Assembly (NCBI RefSeq): GCF_017874715.1
Contig: NZ_JAGGLR010000011.1
Span: forward strand, 186,001-250,000
Length of the DNA stretch: 64,000 bases
Direction: 5' to 3'
Source: Streptomyces iranensis
GTDB lineage: Bacteria; Actinomycetota; Actinomycetes; Streptomycetales; Streptomycetaceae
The position numbers and the translations under genes were made by a program. Positions 41,224 to 50,039 of this stretch are shown in pieces (the stretch's first letter is position 1; each line of letters starts with the position of its first letter). Below the pieces are notes generated by a model that saw only the letters and a list, made by a program, of their open reading frames with translations, was not told the DNA's origin and made no database searches.

Positions 41224-42036
41224 GGAGAAGCGTCGGGGGAACTGGAGCTTGGACTCGGGGATGTGGCCGAGGAACTGGCCGCCACGTCCGTGCCGCGCTG
41301 CTCACCGCAGGCGGTCGCCGAAGCCGGGCCGGGGGAGGCCGCCGGGCACTGTCGATTCGGCGGCCGGGCGATGCTCGAACCGGGTACGCCGTGGCCGGAT
41401 TGTGAGGGCGTACCGCTGAGCCTGCTCGCTGTCCTCGACACGGACGCCCTGGCCCCCTGGCTGGGTGACCTTCTCCCCGCTGGGACGGGGCTGCTGAACT
41501 TCTTCTCCCTCGACTCCGAATCGGAGCGATGCGATCCCGCCGCCTTTGAACTGTTGCTCAAGTTGGATTTGATCGACCCGCGGCTGGGGGCGGTCATCCC
41601 GGCCCCTTCCGCCCACGCCGTGGAGACGGACGCACCGGCCCGGTCGAGCGTCTTCGAGCCGGTCGCGTGGACGGCCTCACCCGGGTTCGCCTTCCCCGAC
41701 ACATTCGATCCGGCCTGGGACACGGTCGACCTCGGATCCGTGGTCGACGACATGCCCGTCTACGACATCACCGATCTGCTCCCCGGCTGGTCGGAGCAGC
41801 CGTACGCGCTCCACGCCGAGGACATGGCCTTCGGCTGGCCGGTGTTCCCCACGGGATCCTCGCCGACGCCGCCGGACGGCGAGGATTCGAGCCGTTACCA
41901 GCACTTGCTTCAGCTGTCCGGGCAGGACGACTGGTGGATCGGCGGCGACAGCGGCTGGATGCACTGGTCGATCCCCACCGACGCACTGCGCGGTGGCGAC
42001 TTCAGCCGGGCGATCCCGACGCCGGACATCTGGTGA
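41224..42036 (+). CDS. DUF1963 (YwqG-like) protein, N-terminus apparently missing
   Basis: From GTG 41263 the product is 257 residues; the open frame starts after a stop at 41221-41223. The core is DUF1963: RFGGRAMLEPGTPWPDCEGVPLSLLAVLD, LLNFFSLDSES, HAEDMAFGWPVFPTG, and HLLQLSGQDDWWIGGDSGWMHWSIPTDALRGGDF, which is the conserved C-terminal block. Family members usually begin with a 40-60 residue helical part before the FGGRA motif; here that is short and poorly conserved. Function unknown. The upstream limit coincides with the end of the neighbouring truncated gene, consistent with a deletion scar. Confidence 0.7.
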   Translation, partial: GEASGELELGLGDVAEELAATSVPRCSPQAVAEAGPGEAAGHCRFGGRAMLEPGTPWPDCEGVPLSLLAVLDTDALAPWLGDLLPAGTGLLNFFSLDSESERCDPAAFELLLKLDLIDPRLGAVIPAPSAHAVETDAPARSSVFEPVAWTASPGFAFPDTFDPAWDTVDLGSVVDDMPVYDITDLLPGWSEQPYALHAEDMAFGWPVFPTGSSPTPPDGEDSSRYQHLLQLSGQDDWWIGGDSGWMHWSIPTDALRGGDFSRAIPTPDIW

Positions 42037-42093
42037 GCCCGACGTTCAGCACGTCAGCACGGCCAGTGGCAGAAAGGTGACGACGGCGAGCGG

Positions 42094-42606
42094 TCAGCCC
42101 TTCGCGCGGGCGGGCAGCCGCCATCCCGGGCGCGGGAAGTGGCAGGTGTAGCCGTCGGGGTAGCGCTCCAGGTAGTCCTGGTGCTCGGGCTCGGCCTCCC
42201 AGAAGGGGCCCACTGGCTCGACCTCGGTGACGACCTTGCCCGGCCACAGTCCGGAGGCATCCACATCCGCGATGGTGTCTTCGGCGATCCGCTTCTGCTC
42301 GTCATCCACGTAGTAGATCGCCGAGCGGTAGCTGAGGCCGATGTCGTTGCCCTGGCGGTTCTCGGTGCTCGGGTCGTGGATCTGGAAGAAGAACTCCAAG
42401 ATCGCGCGGAAGTCGGTCTTCTCGGGGTCGAAAAGGATTTCAATGGCCTCCGCGTGGGTCCCGTGGTTACGGTACGTAGCGTTGGCCACATCGCCCCCGG
42501 TGTATCCGACCCGGGTCGCCGCCACCCCCGGGAGCCGGCGGATCAAGTCCTGCATTCCCCAGAAACATCCGCCCGCCAGCACGGCCCGCCGCATCTGCGT
42601 TGCCAT
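42094..42606 (-). CDS. msrA: Peptide-methionine (S)-S-oxide reductase MsrA
   Basis: A 170-residue MsrA repairing methionine S-sulfoxide in proteins or free form. The active-site motif is GGCFWGMQD (catalytic cysteine near residue 14), followed by GYTGGDVANATYRNHGTHAEAIEI and EPEHQDYLERYPDGYTCHFPRPGW, all standard. No resolving cysteine pair near the C-terminus other than C near 157, so recycling may be direct by thioredoxin. ATG 42606 has GAGGGG seven bases upstream. About 290 bases separate it from the divergent lacI gene. Confidence 0.95.
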   Translation of the reverse strand: MATQMRRAVLAGGCFWGMQDLIRRLPGVAATRVGYTGGDVANATYRNHGTHAEAIEILFDPEKTDFRAILEFFFQIHDPSTENRQGNDIGLSYRSAIYYVDDEQKRIAEDTIADVDASGLWPGKVVTEVEPVGPFWEAEPEHQDYLERYPDGYTCHFPRPGWRLPARAKG

Positions 42607-42854
42607 TGTCGGCCCCTCCAATGTCTGTCGCCTCGGTCACTCGGGCTGGTCGGCTCGCACACCGTCGGCATCCCATACCCTCCGAGTACATCAGCGCACA
42701 GAGACGCTGAACAATTCCGTGCCCGCCCGATCCCGCGGTCGCCGACCGCCACGTCGGGACGACCGCAGGTCCATGTCGACGCTGATGCCAAGGATGTGCC
42801 GCAAGGGTGTTGACACGGGCAGACCCCATGCCCGACGGTAAGCCGAACCGGACG

Positions 42855-42866
42855 CAAAACGTTTTG
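42855..42866. promoter_or_regulatory. LacI-type operator upstream of lacI
   Basis: CAAAACGTTTTG is a perfect 12-base palindrome 28 bases before the lacI start at 42895. The half-site GCAAAACG recurs upstream of the ADP-ribosylglycohydrolase gene at 43968-43987, so the same protein probably controls both promoters. Confidence 0.75.
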
Positions 42867-42894
42867 TATCCGCAAGGTTCGAACGGATGACGCA

Positions 42895-43905
42895 ATGACG
42901 CGCAGGAACGACCGCCCCAGCATCGAGAGCGTTGCCGCCGCCGCCGGGGTCAGCCCCACCACGGTGTCGCATGCTCTCAGCGGGAAGCGCGCCGTCTCCG
43001 CCGCCACTCGCAAGCGCGTCATGGAGGCCGTCGAGCAGCAGAACTACCGACCCAACATGGTCGCGAGGGGGCTGCGTAGCCGACGGACCCAGTCGGTGGC
43101 GCTGCTGCTCGTCGACATCGCGAACCCGTATTACCCCGCCTTGGCGCGCGCGATCCACGACGTCCTGGCGGGGGAGGGGTACGTCTCCTTCATCGGCAAC
43201 ACCGACGGCGATGCCGCCACGGAGCGCAGGCTCCTGGAGGAGATGGTGGCCCGCGGGGTCGACGGGGTGGTCATGCAGCCCATGGCGCTCTCCGCCGCCC
43301 AGGTGCGCGAGGTCGTCGGCCCCGCCATGCCGCTCGTCATCACCACCGACGAGTACGGCGACATCCCGGCGGACTCCGTGCTGACCGACGACACCCGCGG
43401 GCTCGGCGAGGCCGTCGACCACCTGGTGCGCCAGGGGATCCGCGAACTCGGCTTTGTCGACGGGGCACCGGGCACCTCCACCGACGCCTTCCGGCTGCAG
43501 GCGTTCCGGGCCGCCGTCACCGCCGCGGGCATCGAGGTGCCCGACCGGTGGATCGAGCACTCCCCCTTCGACCGCGAGGGCGGAGCCGCGGCGACGGCCC
43601 GCCTGCTGGCCGGCCCCGACCGGCCGCGTGCCGTGCTCTGCGCCAACGACCTCATCGCGATCGGTGCCGTGCAGGCGGCTCACGCGGCCGGCCTGCGGGT
43701 GCCCGAGGACGTCGCGATCGTCGGATTCGACGACATCGAGACCGCCGCTCTCGTCTCGCCGCGGCTGACCACCGTCGTCAACCCCGCGGCGGCCGTCGGT
43801 GACGCCTGCGCACGCACCATCCTGTGGCGTGTGGAGAACGGCCCGGACGTGCCCCGCAAACGAACCGTCCTGCCGACCCGGCTGGTCGTCAGACAGTCAG
43901 CCTGA
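42895..43905 (+). CDS. LacI family transcriptional repressor
   Basis: A 336-residue regulator with helix-turn-helix SIESVAAAAGVSPTTVSHAL at residues 7-26, hinge YRPNMVARGLRSRR and a periplasmic-binding-like core ending VLPTRLVVRQSA. It lies 150 bases upstream of, and points toward, the ADP-ribosylglycohydrolase/ABC operon. Palindromic sites with the half-site GCAAAACG occur before both, so autoregulation and substrate-inducible repression of the operon are likely. The recognition helix (PTTVSHAL) differs from those of the other three LacI proteins in this window. Confidence 0.92.
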   Translation: MTRRNDRPSIESVAAAAGVSPTTVSHALSGKRAVSAATRKRVMEAVEQQNYRPNMVARGLRSRRTQSVALLLVDIANPYYPALARAIHDVLAGEGYVSFIGNTDGDAATERRLLEEMVARGVDGVVMQPMALSAAQVREVVGPAMPLVITTDEYGDIPADSVLTDDTRGLGEAVDHLVRQGIRELGFVDGAPGTSTDAFRLQAFRAAVTAAGIEVPDRWIEHSPFDREGGAAATARLLAGPDRPRAVLCANDLIAIGAVQAAHAAGLRVPEDVAIVGFDDIETAALVSPRLTTVVNPAAAVGDACARTILWRVENGPDVPRKRTVLPTRLVVRQSA

Positions 43906-43963
43906 TCTCCTTTCATTCCCCGCCCTGCGAGCCGGTCCGGATTCGCACCGCACCGTCTCCACC

Positions 43964-43992
43964 GGATGCAAAACGGATGCAAAACGATTTGC
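43964..43992. promoter_or_regulatory. LacI-type operator before the ADP-ribosylglycohydrolase gene
   Basis: GGATGCAAAACG is repeated directly at 43964-43975 and 43976-43987, and the second copy forms an inverted repeat GCAAA-ACGA-TTTGC at 43979-43992. It shares GCAAAACG with the palindrome upstream of lacI. Confidence 0.7.
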
Positions 43993-43995
43993 GCC

Positions 43996-44032
43996 CAGAA
44001 AATGCACCAGAAAATGCACCCAGAAAATGCAC
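43996..44032. repeat. Three tandem copies of a 12-base A-rich repeat
   Basis: CAGAAAATGCAC occurs at 43996-44007, 44008-44019 and 44021-44032, the last with one extra C before it. The tract is strikingly A-rich for this genome and lies in the leader region between the operator and the start at 44056. Confidence 0.9.
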
Positions 44033-44055
44033 ACAGAGAAACGGACGCATAACCC

Positions 44056-45414
44056 ATGACACAGACTCCGGTCGGCTCCTCGGTGGAGCTCGACGAGGCA
44101 TACCGGCACACCGCCACCGACGCGTGTCGGCCGAAGGATCTCCTCGCCGACGAGGTCGCCCAGCGCCGCGAGACCTGGTACGACGTCGACGACGTGGTGC
44201 GCGCGGCCAACGCCACCGATCCGGAGGACCGCGATGCCCTGCTCGCGCTGGTCGACGGCATGCGCGACAGCACCCGCTTGCCCGGCTGGACCTACGAGGA
44301 GCCCGAGTCGCTCGATGACATCCAGGTCTCCGTGTCGCCCGCGCGGGCCGTCGCCCACGACAAGGACCGCTACCACGACCAGGTGCACGCGGCCTGGCTC
44401 GGCCGCGTCGCCGGCTGCAACCTCGGCAAGCCCGTCGAGGACGGCGACCACTGGACCGTGGAGCGCATCCGCGACTACCTGAAGTTCACCGATTCCTATC
44501 CGCTCACCGACTACATCGTCGCCCTCGACCCCCAGCCGGAGGGCTTCACGTTCCGCGATTGCTGGCCGGAGACCACGCGCGGGAACATCGACGGCTCGGC
44601 ACGCGACGACGACATCGACTACACGATCCTCGGCCTGCATCTGCTGGAGACCCACGGCCGCGGGCTGCGCCCGGAGCACGTGGGCACGGCCTGGACCGAA
44701 TTGTTCCCGCTGCGGCAGATCTTCACCGCCGAGCGCGCGGCATACCTCAACCTGAGCAACGGGCTGCGGGTTCCGCAGGTCGCCCGCTTCCGCAACCCCT
44801 ACCGCGAGTGGATCGGCGCGCAGATCCGTGCCGACGTCTTCGGCTACGTCAACCCGGGCGACCCCGCGGCCGCCGCCGCGCTGGCCCACCAGGACGCCGC
44901 GCTCTCCCACACGGCCAACGGCGTCTACGGCGAGATGTGGGCCGCCGCCCTGGTTGCGAGCGCCTTCACCGCGTCGGACGCGGCCGAGGCCGTGGACGCC
45001 TCGCTCACCGTGGTGCCGCCCCGCTCCCGCCTGCACGAGGCCCTCAGCCACGTCGTCCGGCTCCGCTCCGAGGGGCTGACCTGGGACGCCGCGCTCGACG
45101 AGATCCACGCGGCCTACGGCCAGTACTCATGGATCCACACCATCAACAACGCGGCCGCCGTCACCGCGGCCCTGCTGTGGTGCGAGGGCGACTACACGAG
45201 CGCCGTCGGCAAGGTCGTCATGAGCGGCTGGGACACCGACTCCAACGGTGCCACGGTCGGCTCGGTCGCGGGCATCCTCACCGGCACGGCGGGGCTCCCG
45301 GAACACCTGATCGAGCCCCTGCACGACCGGACCCGTTCGGCGCTGTTCGGGTTCGACGACTCCGTCATCTCCGATCTGGCCGCGCGCACCGTGCGCTTCG
45401 CCCAAACAGGCTGA
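44056..45414 (+). CDS. ADP-ribosylglycohydrolase family protein (DraG-like)
   Basis: A 452-residue protein of the DraG/ARH fold. Metal-binding motifs are intact: SARDDDIDYTILGL near 175-190 and SGWDTDSNGATVGSVAG near 395-411; VHAAWLGRVAGCNLGKPVE (108-126) opens the catalytic domain. A roughly 100-residue N-terminal region (acidic, no recognised domain) precedes it. Family members cleave N- or O-glycosidic bonds of ADP-ribose, but several groups are metabolic glycohydrolases. As the only enzyme gene in a LacI-controlled sugar-import operon with no signal peptide, it is best seen as the intracellular hydrolase of the imported ribosyl-type or other glycoside. The ATG has a weak ribosome site. 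Confidence 0.85.
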   Translation: MTQTPVGSSVELDEAYRHTATDACRPKDLLADEVAQRRETWYDVDDVVRAANATDPEDRDALLALVDGMRDSTRLPGWTYEEPESLDDIQVSVSPARAVAHDKDRYHDQVHAAWLGRVAGCNLGKPVEDGDHWTVERIRDYLKFTDSYPLTDYIVALDPQPEGFTFRDCWPETTRGNIDGSARDDDIDYTILGLHLLETHGRGLRPEHVGTAWTELFPLRQIFTAERAAYLNLSNGLRVPQVARFRNPYREWIGAQIRADVFGYVNPGDPAAAAALAHQDAALSHTANGVYGEMWAAALVASAFTASDAAEAVDASLTVVPPRSRLHEALSHVVRLRSEGLTWDAALDEIHAAYGQYSWIHTINNAAAVTAALLWCEGDYTSAVGKVVMSGWDTDSNGATVGSVAGILTGTAGLPEHLIEPLHDRTRSALFGFDDSVISDLAARTVRFAQTG

Positions 45415-45479
45415 CGGGCCGCGGCCCGTCCACCCGGGACGGGCCGCTCCAGCAAACCCCTCTAGCAACGGAGATGAGG

Positions 45480-46841
45480 ATGGCCACGATCTCACGTCGC
45501 CAACTCCTGGGCGCCGGCGGCACCCTGGGGGCGATGGCGTTGCTGAGCGCGTGCGGGTCGACAGATCCGGGTGGCTCCGACGATGCCATCACGATCTGGA
45601 ACAACCTCGCGGACGCGCAGCAGAACGACTATTTCCGGAAGCACTTCGCCGAGGGCTACCGGGGCAAGTACCCCGTGCGGTTCAGCCCCAAGGCCGACAG
45701 CACGATCGACCGCCTGATCCAGACGGCGCTGGCCGCCGGCTCGGGACCGTCGGTCATCGTCACACCCGGGCCGTCGAGTTTCGTCTCCTCGTACTGGTCC
45801 GCCGGCTATCTCGCCGACCTGGGGCCATACGTGCGGCACTACGGCTGGACGGACAAGTTCGCGCCCTGGGCGCTGAGCGCCTCCCAGGTCGACGGCAAGC
45901 TCGTCACGCTGCCCGCCTCGTACGAGACCATGGTCTTCTACTGGAACCCGGCCACGCTCGACAAGCTCGGCCTCGCCCCGCCGAAGACGCTGGAGGAGTT
46001 CGAGAGCTTCTGCTCCGAGGCCAAGGGCAAGGGGCACGTCCCGCTGTCCGCGGGCAATGCCGACTACAAGGGCGCCAACGAGTGGTTCGTCGGCCTCGGA
46101 CTGAACCATGGCGCGGGCCCCGAAGCGGTGCACTCGGCCCTGCGCGGCGAGACCAAGTGGACCGACCCCGTCTTCGTGGACGCGATCGACCGGCTGGCCA
46201 CGTACTTCAAGAAAGGGTGGTTCGGAGGTGGCGTCGACCTCTACTTCACGAACAACTTCCCCACCACCTACCAGCAGCTCGCCTCGGGCAAGGCGGCCGG
46301 GATGCTCTCCGGTACCTGGGACTTCTCGAACCTGGGCAGCTACTTCGGGAAGGCGGCGGGTAACGACGCCACATGGGACTGGACGACCGTGCCGTCGCTC
46401 GGCAAGGGCGTTCCGCGGATCGTCTGGGATCTGGCGATCGGCCAGTCCGTCGGGATCAACACGAACTTCAGGAACACCGCGGCCGCTGCCGACTACCTCA
46501 ACTTCCTCACCACCGACCTGAAGACGATCATCGCCGGCGTCGAGCGGATGAACTTCGAGCCGCCGCCCATCCACATCTCGGCGGCTGACTTCTCCGCCGA
46601 GGCGGACCCGCGGATCGTCCGGCTGTACTCGCAGCTGTCGGCCGCGAGGTCCATCGGCTACACCACTTGGACGTTCTTCCCCCAGCAGACCGAGACCTAC
46701 ATGATCGACTATTTCGAGAACGTCATCACCGGCCGGCTGAGCGCGAAGGCGTACTGCGCGGGCATCGAGTCCCGCTTCTCGAGGGAGAGAGCCGAAGGCC
46801 GGGTGCCGGTGGCCCCGAAGCCGGGTGGAGGACTGTCATGA
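45480..46841 (+). CDS. Extracellular sugar-binding lipoprotein (ABC importer)
   Basis: A 453-residue family 1 solute-binding protein. Twin-arginine-type start SRRQLLGAGG with lipobox LSAC, giving a membrane-anchored lipoprotein. The binding domain opens with AITIWNNLADAQQNDYF; many aromatic residues (WFGGGVDLYF, YTTWTFFPQQTETYM) are typical of oligosaccharide or glycoside binders. ATG 45480 is chosen over 45474 because ACGGAG is then correctly spaced. It follows the ADP-ribosylglycohydrolase gene by 65 bases. Confidence 0.9.
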   Translation: MATISRRQLLGAGGTLGAMALLSACGSTDPGGSDDAITIWNNLADAQQNDYFRKHFAEGYRGKYPVRFSPKADSTIDRLIQTALAAGSGPSVIVTPGPSSFVSSYWSAGYLADLGPYVRHYGWTDKFAPWALSASQVDGKLVTLPASYETMVFYWNPATLDKLGLAPPKTLEEFESFCSEAKGKGHVPLSAGNADYKGANEWFVGLGLNHGAGPEAVHSALRGETKWTDPVFVDAIDRLATYFKKGWFGGGVDLYFTNNFPTTYQQLASGKAAGMLSGTWDFSNLGSYFGKAAGNDATWDWTTVPSLGKGVPRIVWDLAIGQSVGINTNFRNTAAAADYLNFLTTDLKTIIAGVERMNFEPPPIHISAADFSAEADPRIVRLYSQLSAARSIGYTTWTFFPQQTETYMIDYFENVITGRLSAKAYCAGIESRFSRERAEGRVPVAPKPGGGLS

Positions 46842-47776
46842 CGATTTCAGAATCCACCGCCGCGGCGGGAGCCGGACCGGACGTGTCCCGGATTCCGGCT
46901 CCGCACCGTCCGGGCGTTCTCGCCCGGCTGCGCGACCGCAGGGTCTCCGGCTGGCTGTTCCTGCTGCCGCTGATCGCCTTCAACCTGTTCGTCGTCCTCG
47001 TCCCGAGTGCCTTCTCCGTCTGGTACTCGTTCACCGACTGGACCGGCATCAGCTCCAAGGCGAACTTCATCGGCCTGGAGAACTACCGGAACCTGCTCCG
47101 GGACCCCGAGTTCGTACAGGGGCTGGAGCACAACGTCCTGTGGACGGTCTTCTTCCTGATCGTGCCGATGGCGATGGGGCTGTTCGGGGCCTATGCCCTG
47201 TCCCGGATCCGCCGCTTCCGGCTGCTGTTCCGCACCCTGTACTTCATCCCGTACATCGTCGCGAGCGTGGTGAACGCGTCCATCTGGCGCAGTATCCTCG
47301 ACCCGCAGAACGGCCTGGGAAACCTGCTGCACATCAATCCGCTCGGTGATCAGCACCTGGCTCTGTGGTCGGTGGAGTTCGTCAACAACTGGGCCTGGTG
47401 GGGTTTTCTGGTCGTGGTGTTCCTGGCCGCGATGCAGGGCGTGAACCCGAGCCTGTACGAGGCGGCCACCATGGACGGCGCCGGTGCGACCCGGCAGTTC
47501 TTCGCGGTGACCCTGCCCGCCATCCGGCCGACCTTCGCCTTCCTCGGCCTGATGACGATCATCTGGTCGTTCCTCGCCTTCGACTACGTCTACATCCTCA
47601 CCCAGGGAGGGCCGGCCGGCTCGACCGACCTGCTGTCGACCGTCGCCTACCGCAACGCCTTCTCCAACCTCCAGGGCGGCTACGCCTCCGCCACGGGCAT
47701 CGTCATGGCGTTCATCAGCGGCGTGGTGGTCACCGTCTACCTCGTGATCCGCAAGACCAGGGAGTGGGAGACATGA
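46838..47776 (+). CDS. Sugar ABC transporter permease (MalF type)
   Basis: A 312-residue six-helix permease with EAA loop SLYEAATMDGAGATRQFFAVTLP. Overlaps the binding-protein stop by ATGA at 46838-46841. No ATPase gene in the operon; sharing of the MsiK ATPase is the usual arrangement. Confidence 0.92.
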   Translation: MTISESTAAAGAGPDVSRIPAPHRPGVLARLRDRRVSGWLFLLPLIAFNLFVVLVPSAFSVWYSFTDWTGISSKANFIGLENYRNLLRDPEFVQGLEHNVLWTVFFLIVPMAMGLFGAYALSRIRRFRLLFRTLYFIPYIVASVVNASIWRSILDPQNGLGNLLHINPLGDQHLALWSVEFVNNWAWWGFLVVVFLAAMQGVNPSLYEAATMDGAGATRQFFAVTLPAIRPTFAFLGLMTIIWSFLAFDYVYILTQGGPAGSTDLLSTVAYRNAFSNLQGGYASATGIVMAFISGVVVTVYLVIRKTREWET

Positions 47777-48678
47777 GCGTCGCCGTATCACCGGACACGT
47801 CGGCCCGCGGAGCGCGGGGTGGTGGCACGGCACCGGCCAGGGGCCGGCGCCGCGGGTTCCCGATCGGCCGTACCGCTGTGTACGTCGCGCTGACGGCGTT
47901 GGCCATCTTCTCCCTCGGCCCGATCGTGCTGTTCTTCTTCAACGCGCTCAAGACGAACAGCGAGTACGCGGCCGACTCCCTCGGACTGCCGACGAGCTGG
48001 ACATGGAGCAACTTCACCTCGGCGTGGTCCCAGGCCAACATGGGTGCGGGCCTGTGGAACTCGCTGCAGATCGTCCTCGGCACCGTGGCGATCACGTGCG
48101 TGGTCGCGAGCCTCGCCGCCTATGCCCTGGCGCGGCTCAAGGTGCGCGGGGCCTCGGCGTTCATGACCTATCTGCTCGTCTCCAGCGCGCTGCCCTCCCA
48201 GATGTTCCTCGTCCCGCTGTTCTACATGTGGGCACGGGCCGGCCTCTACGACACCCGGATCGGGCTGGTCCTCATCTACTGCGGGCTGTTCTCCCCGTTC
48301 GGCACCCTGCTCCTGCGCTCGTTCCTGCTGGGAATCCCGCGCGAGATGGAGGAGGCCGCCCGGGTGGACGGGGCCGGTGAACTGCGGGTCTTCCTCCAGG
48401 TCGTCCTGCCGAACGCTGTTCCGGGAATCCTTACGGTGGCACTGACCACCGGACTGTCGGCCTACAACGAGTTCCTGTTCGCGGTGACGATGATCCAGTC
48501 GGATTCCAAGATGCCGCTGTCGACGACCTTCTTCACCTTTCAGCAGGGCTTCACCCAGAACTTCACGCTCATCAGCGCGGCCGGATTCATCATGATCGCG
48601 CCGATGCTCATTCTCTTCCTCCTGCTGCAGCGCAGATTCATCAACGGCCTCGCCAACTCCGGGATGGGAGGCATATGA
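47773..48678 (+). CDS. Carbohydrate ABC transporter permease (MalG type)
   Basis: A 301-residue six-helix permease with EAA loop EMEEAARVDGAGELRVFLQVVLP and a glycine-rich cytoplasmic N-terminus of about 30 residues. Starts in ATGA overlap with the other permease (47773-47776), so the heterodimer is coupled in translation. Last gene of the LacI-ADP-ribosylglycohydrolase operon; it converges with the M20 gene 51 bases on. Confidence 0.92.
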   Translation: MSVAVSPDTSARGARGGGTAPARGRRRGFPIGRTAVYVALTALAIFSLGPIVLFFFNALKTNSEYAADSLGLPTSWTWSNFTSAWSQANMGAGLWNSLQIVLGTVAITCVVASLAAYALARLKVRGASAFMTYLLVSSALPSQMFLVPLFYMWARAGLYDTRIGLVLIYCGLFSPFGTLLLRSFLLGIPREMEEAARVDGAGELRVFLQVVLPNAVPGILTVALTTGLSAYNEFLFAVTMIQSDSKMPLSTTFFTFQQGFTQNFTLISAAGFIMIAPMLILFLLLQRRFINGLANSGMGGI

Positions 48679-48729
48679 CCCGCTATCGGGCGGCGCGACA
48701 GACCAGGCGCGAGGGCGGGGCTCCTCACC

Positions 48730-49980
48730 TCACGGCCGTGCCGCTCCGCTGTGGCCATCGGCGGTGTCAGCGGCTCCGCAGATGCGCAGCATGGTGGCGA
48801 GGTGCATGCGGACCGCGTCCAGGTAGTCGACGATGTCGACACGCTCGTCCGGCATCGTGTTGTAGCGTCCGCCCGGACCGCAGACGACCCCGGACATGCC
48901 GGCCGAGTGCATCAGATGTCCCGCGTCACTGCCGTAGAAGCAGTAGGGCGTCAACGGGCCGTTGGCCTGATCGGTTCCGCGTACCTCGTGGTGGGCGGCG
49001 GCGACGGCGCGGACCACCGGTGAGTCCAGGTCGGCGGCGAAGGGCGGGAAGTCGGGCTTTCCGGATGCCGGGCCGTGCCGCCCGACCTCGGCTCCGAGGC
49101 CGGGGAAGCGGGGGAGCAGCTCGGTCTCGATCAGGCGCCGGATGTCTCCCAGGACATCCTCCGGGTTCTGGCTGGGGGCGAACCGGGCGGCCCCCGACAG
49201 GCGTACGACGTCGGCGACTTGAGGGGGCCTGGCCTCGTTGAACTCCCGGGACAGGGCGCCGCGGATCACACCGACGTTGGCCCGGTTCACGACACGGTGC
49301 TCGGGGGTCGCCGCACCGCCGAACGTCATGGCGTTGATCCGGGGTATCAGTTCGCAGGCGGCCATGATGGCGTCCACCGCCTCCTCCCGCTTGGACAGGT
49401 GGCGGGTGGCACCGGTGAGTTCGACGCTGAAGTCCACCGAACCGGCGTGCAGGGTCAGGGCGTTGAGGTCCGTCGGCTCGCAGTTGACGAAGTGGTCGGC
49501 CCGCAGCCCCTCGTCGATGAGTTTCAGCGTTCCGACGCCGCCTTGGAGCTCGCCGACGACGAAGGTCAGGACGACATCGCCGCGCAGCCGTGTCCCATGG
49601 GCCAGGAGGGTCTCCACCGCGGCGAGGTACGAGGCACACCCCGCCTTCATATTCGACACGCCCAGCCCGTACACGAAGCGGTCGTCGGTCACCCCGCCCC
49701 AGGGGTCGACGGTCCAGCCCTCCGTGAGCGGGTTGGTGTCCAGGTGGCCGTTGAACATCAGGCTTTCCCCGCCACCGGTGCCGCGCAGCCGCCCGACCGC
49801 GTTGAAGCGGCCGGGGGAGACCGGGATCAACTCCGTTTCCAGGCCGGCGTCGCGCATACGGGCCACCAGGCGCCGGGCGAGTTCGCCTTCCCCCGGTGTC
49901 TCGGTCCGGCTGTCGACTCGGATCATGTCCCGCAGCAGGTCGAGGGCGCTGTGCGGGTCGGGGAGGGGGATGCTGCTCAT
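48730..49980 (-). CDS. M20 family deacylase/peptidase (ArgE/DapE/ACY1 group)
   Basis: A 416-residue zinc-dependent amide hydrolase. Metal site residues: FNGHLDTNP (His near 78, Asp two on), GLGVSNMKAGCASYLAA (the bridging aspartate position is N here, as GxGxxNMK rather than the usual DMK), and VGELQGGVG where the general base is expected to be E-E but reads GELQ. The C-terminal HLMHSAGM provides a further histidine. The two substitutions at otherwise strict positions make its activity uncertain. The neighbouring N-acyl-D-amino-acid deacylase suggests an N-acyl amino acid substrate. ATG 49980. Confidence 0.82.
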   Translation of the reverse strand: MSSIPLPDPHSALDLLRDMIRVDSRTETPGEGELARRLVARMRDAGLETELIPVSPGRFNAVGRLRGTGGGESLMFNGHLDTNPLTEGWTVDPWGGVTDDRFVYGLGVSNMKAGCASYLAAVETLLAHGTRLRGDVVLTFVVGELQGGVGTLKLIDEGLRADHFVNCEPTDLNALTLHAGSVDFSVELTGATRHLSKREEAVDAIMAACELIPRINAMTFGGAATPEHRVVNRANVGVIRGALSREFNEARPPQVADVVRLSGAARFAPSQNPEDVLGDIRRLIETELLPRFPGLGAEVGRHGPASGKPDFPPFAADLDSPVVRAVAAAHHEVRGTDQANGPLTPYCFYGSDAGHLMHSAGMSGVVCGPGGRYNTMPDERVDIVDYLDAVRMHLATMLRICGAADTADGHSGAARP

Positions 49981-50039
49981 GGTGTGACGGGGTGTCCTTC
50001 GGTTGTGGGGGATGGTGGAACGCGGGGGTGTGCCGACCG

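Noticed and set aside
42810..42840. TTGACA at 42810-42815 as a -35 box for lacI
   Set aside because: No acceptable -10 box at 16-19 bases; the nearest candidate is 20 bases away and weak. Streptomyces promoters often lack consensus, so I could not decide.
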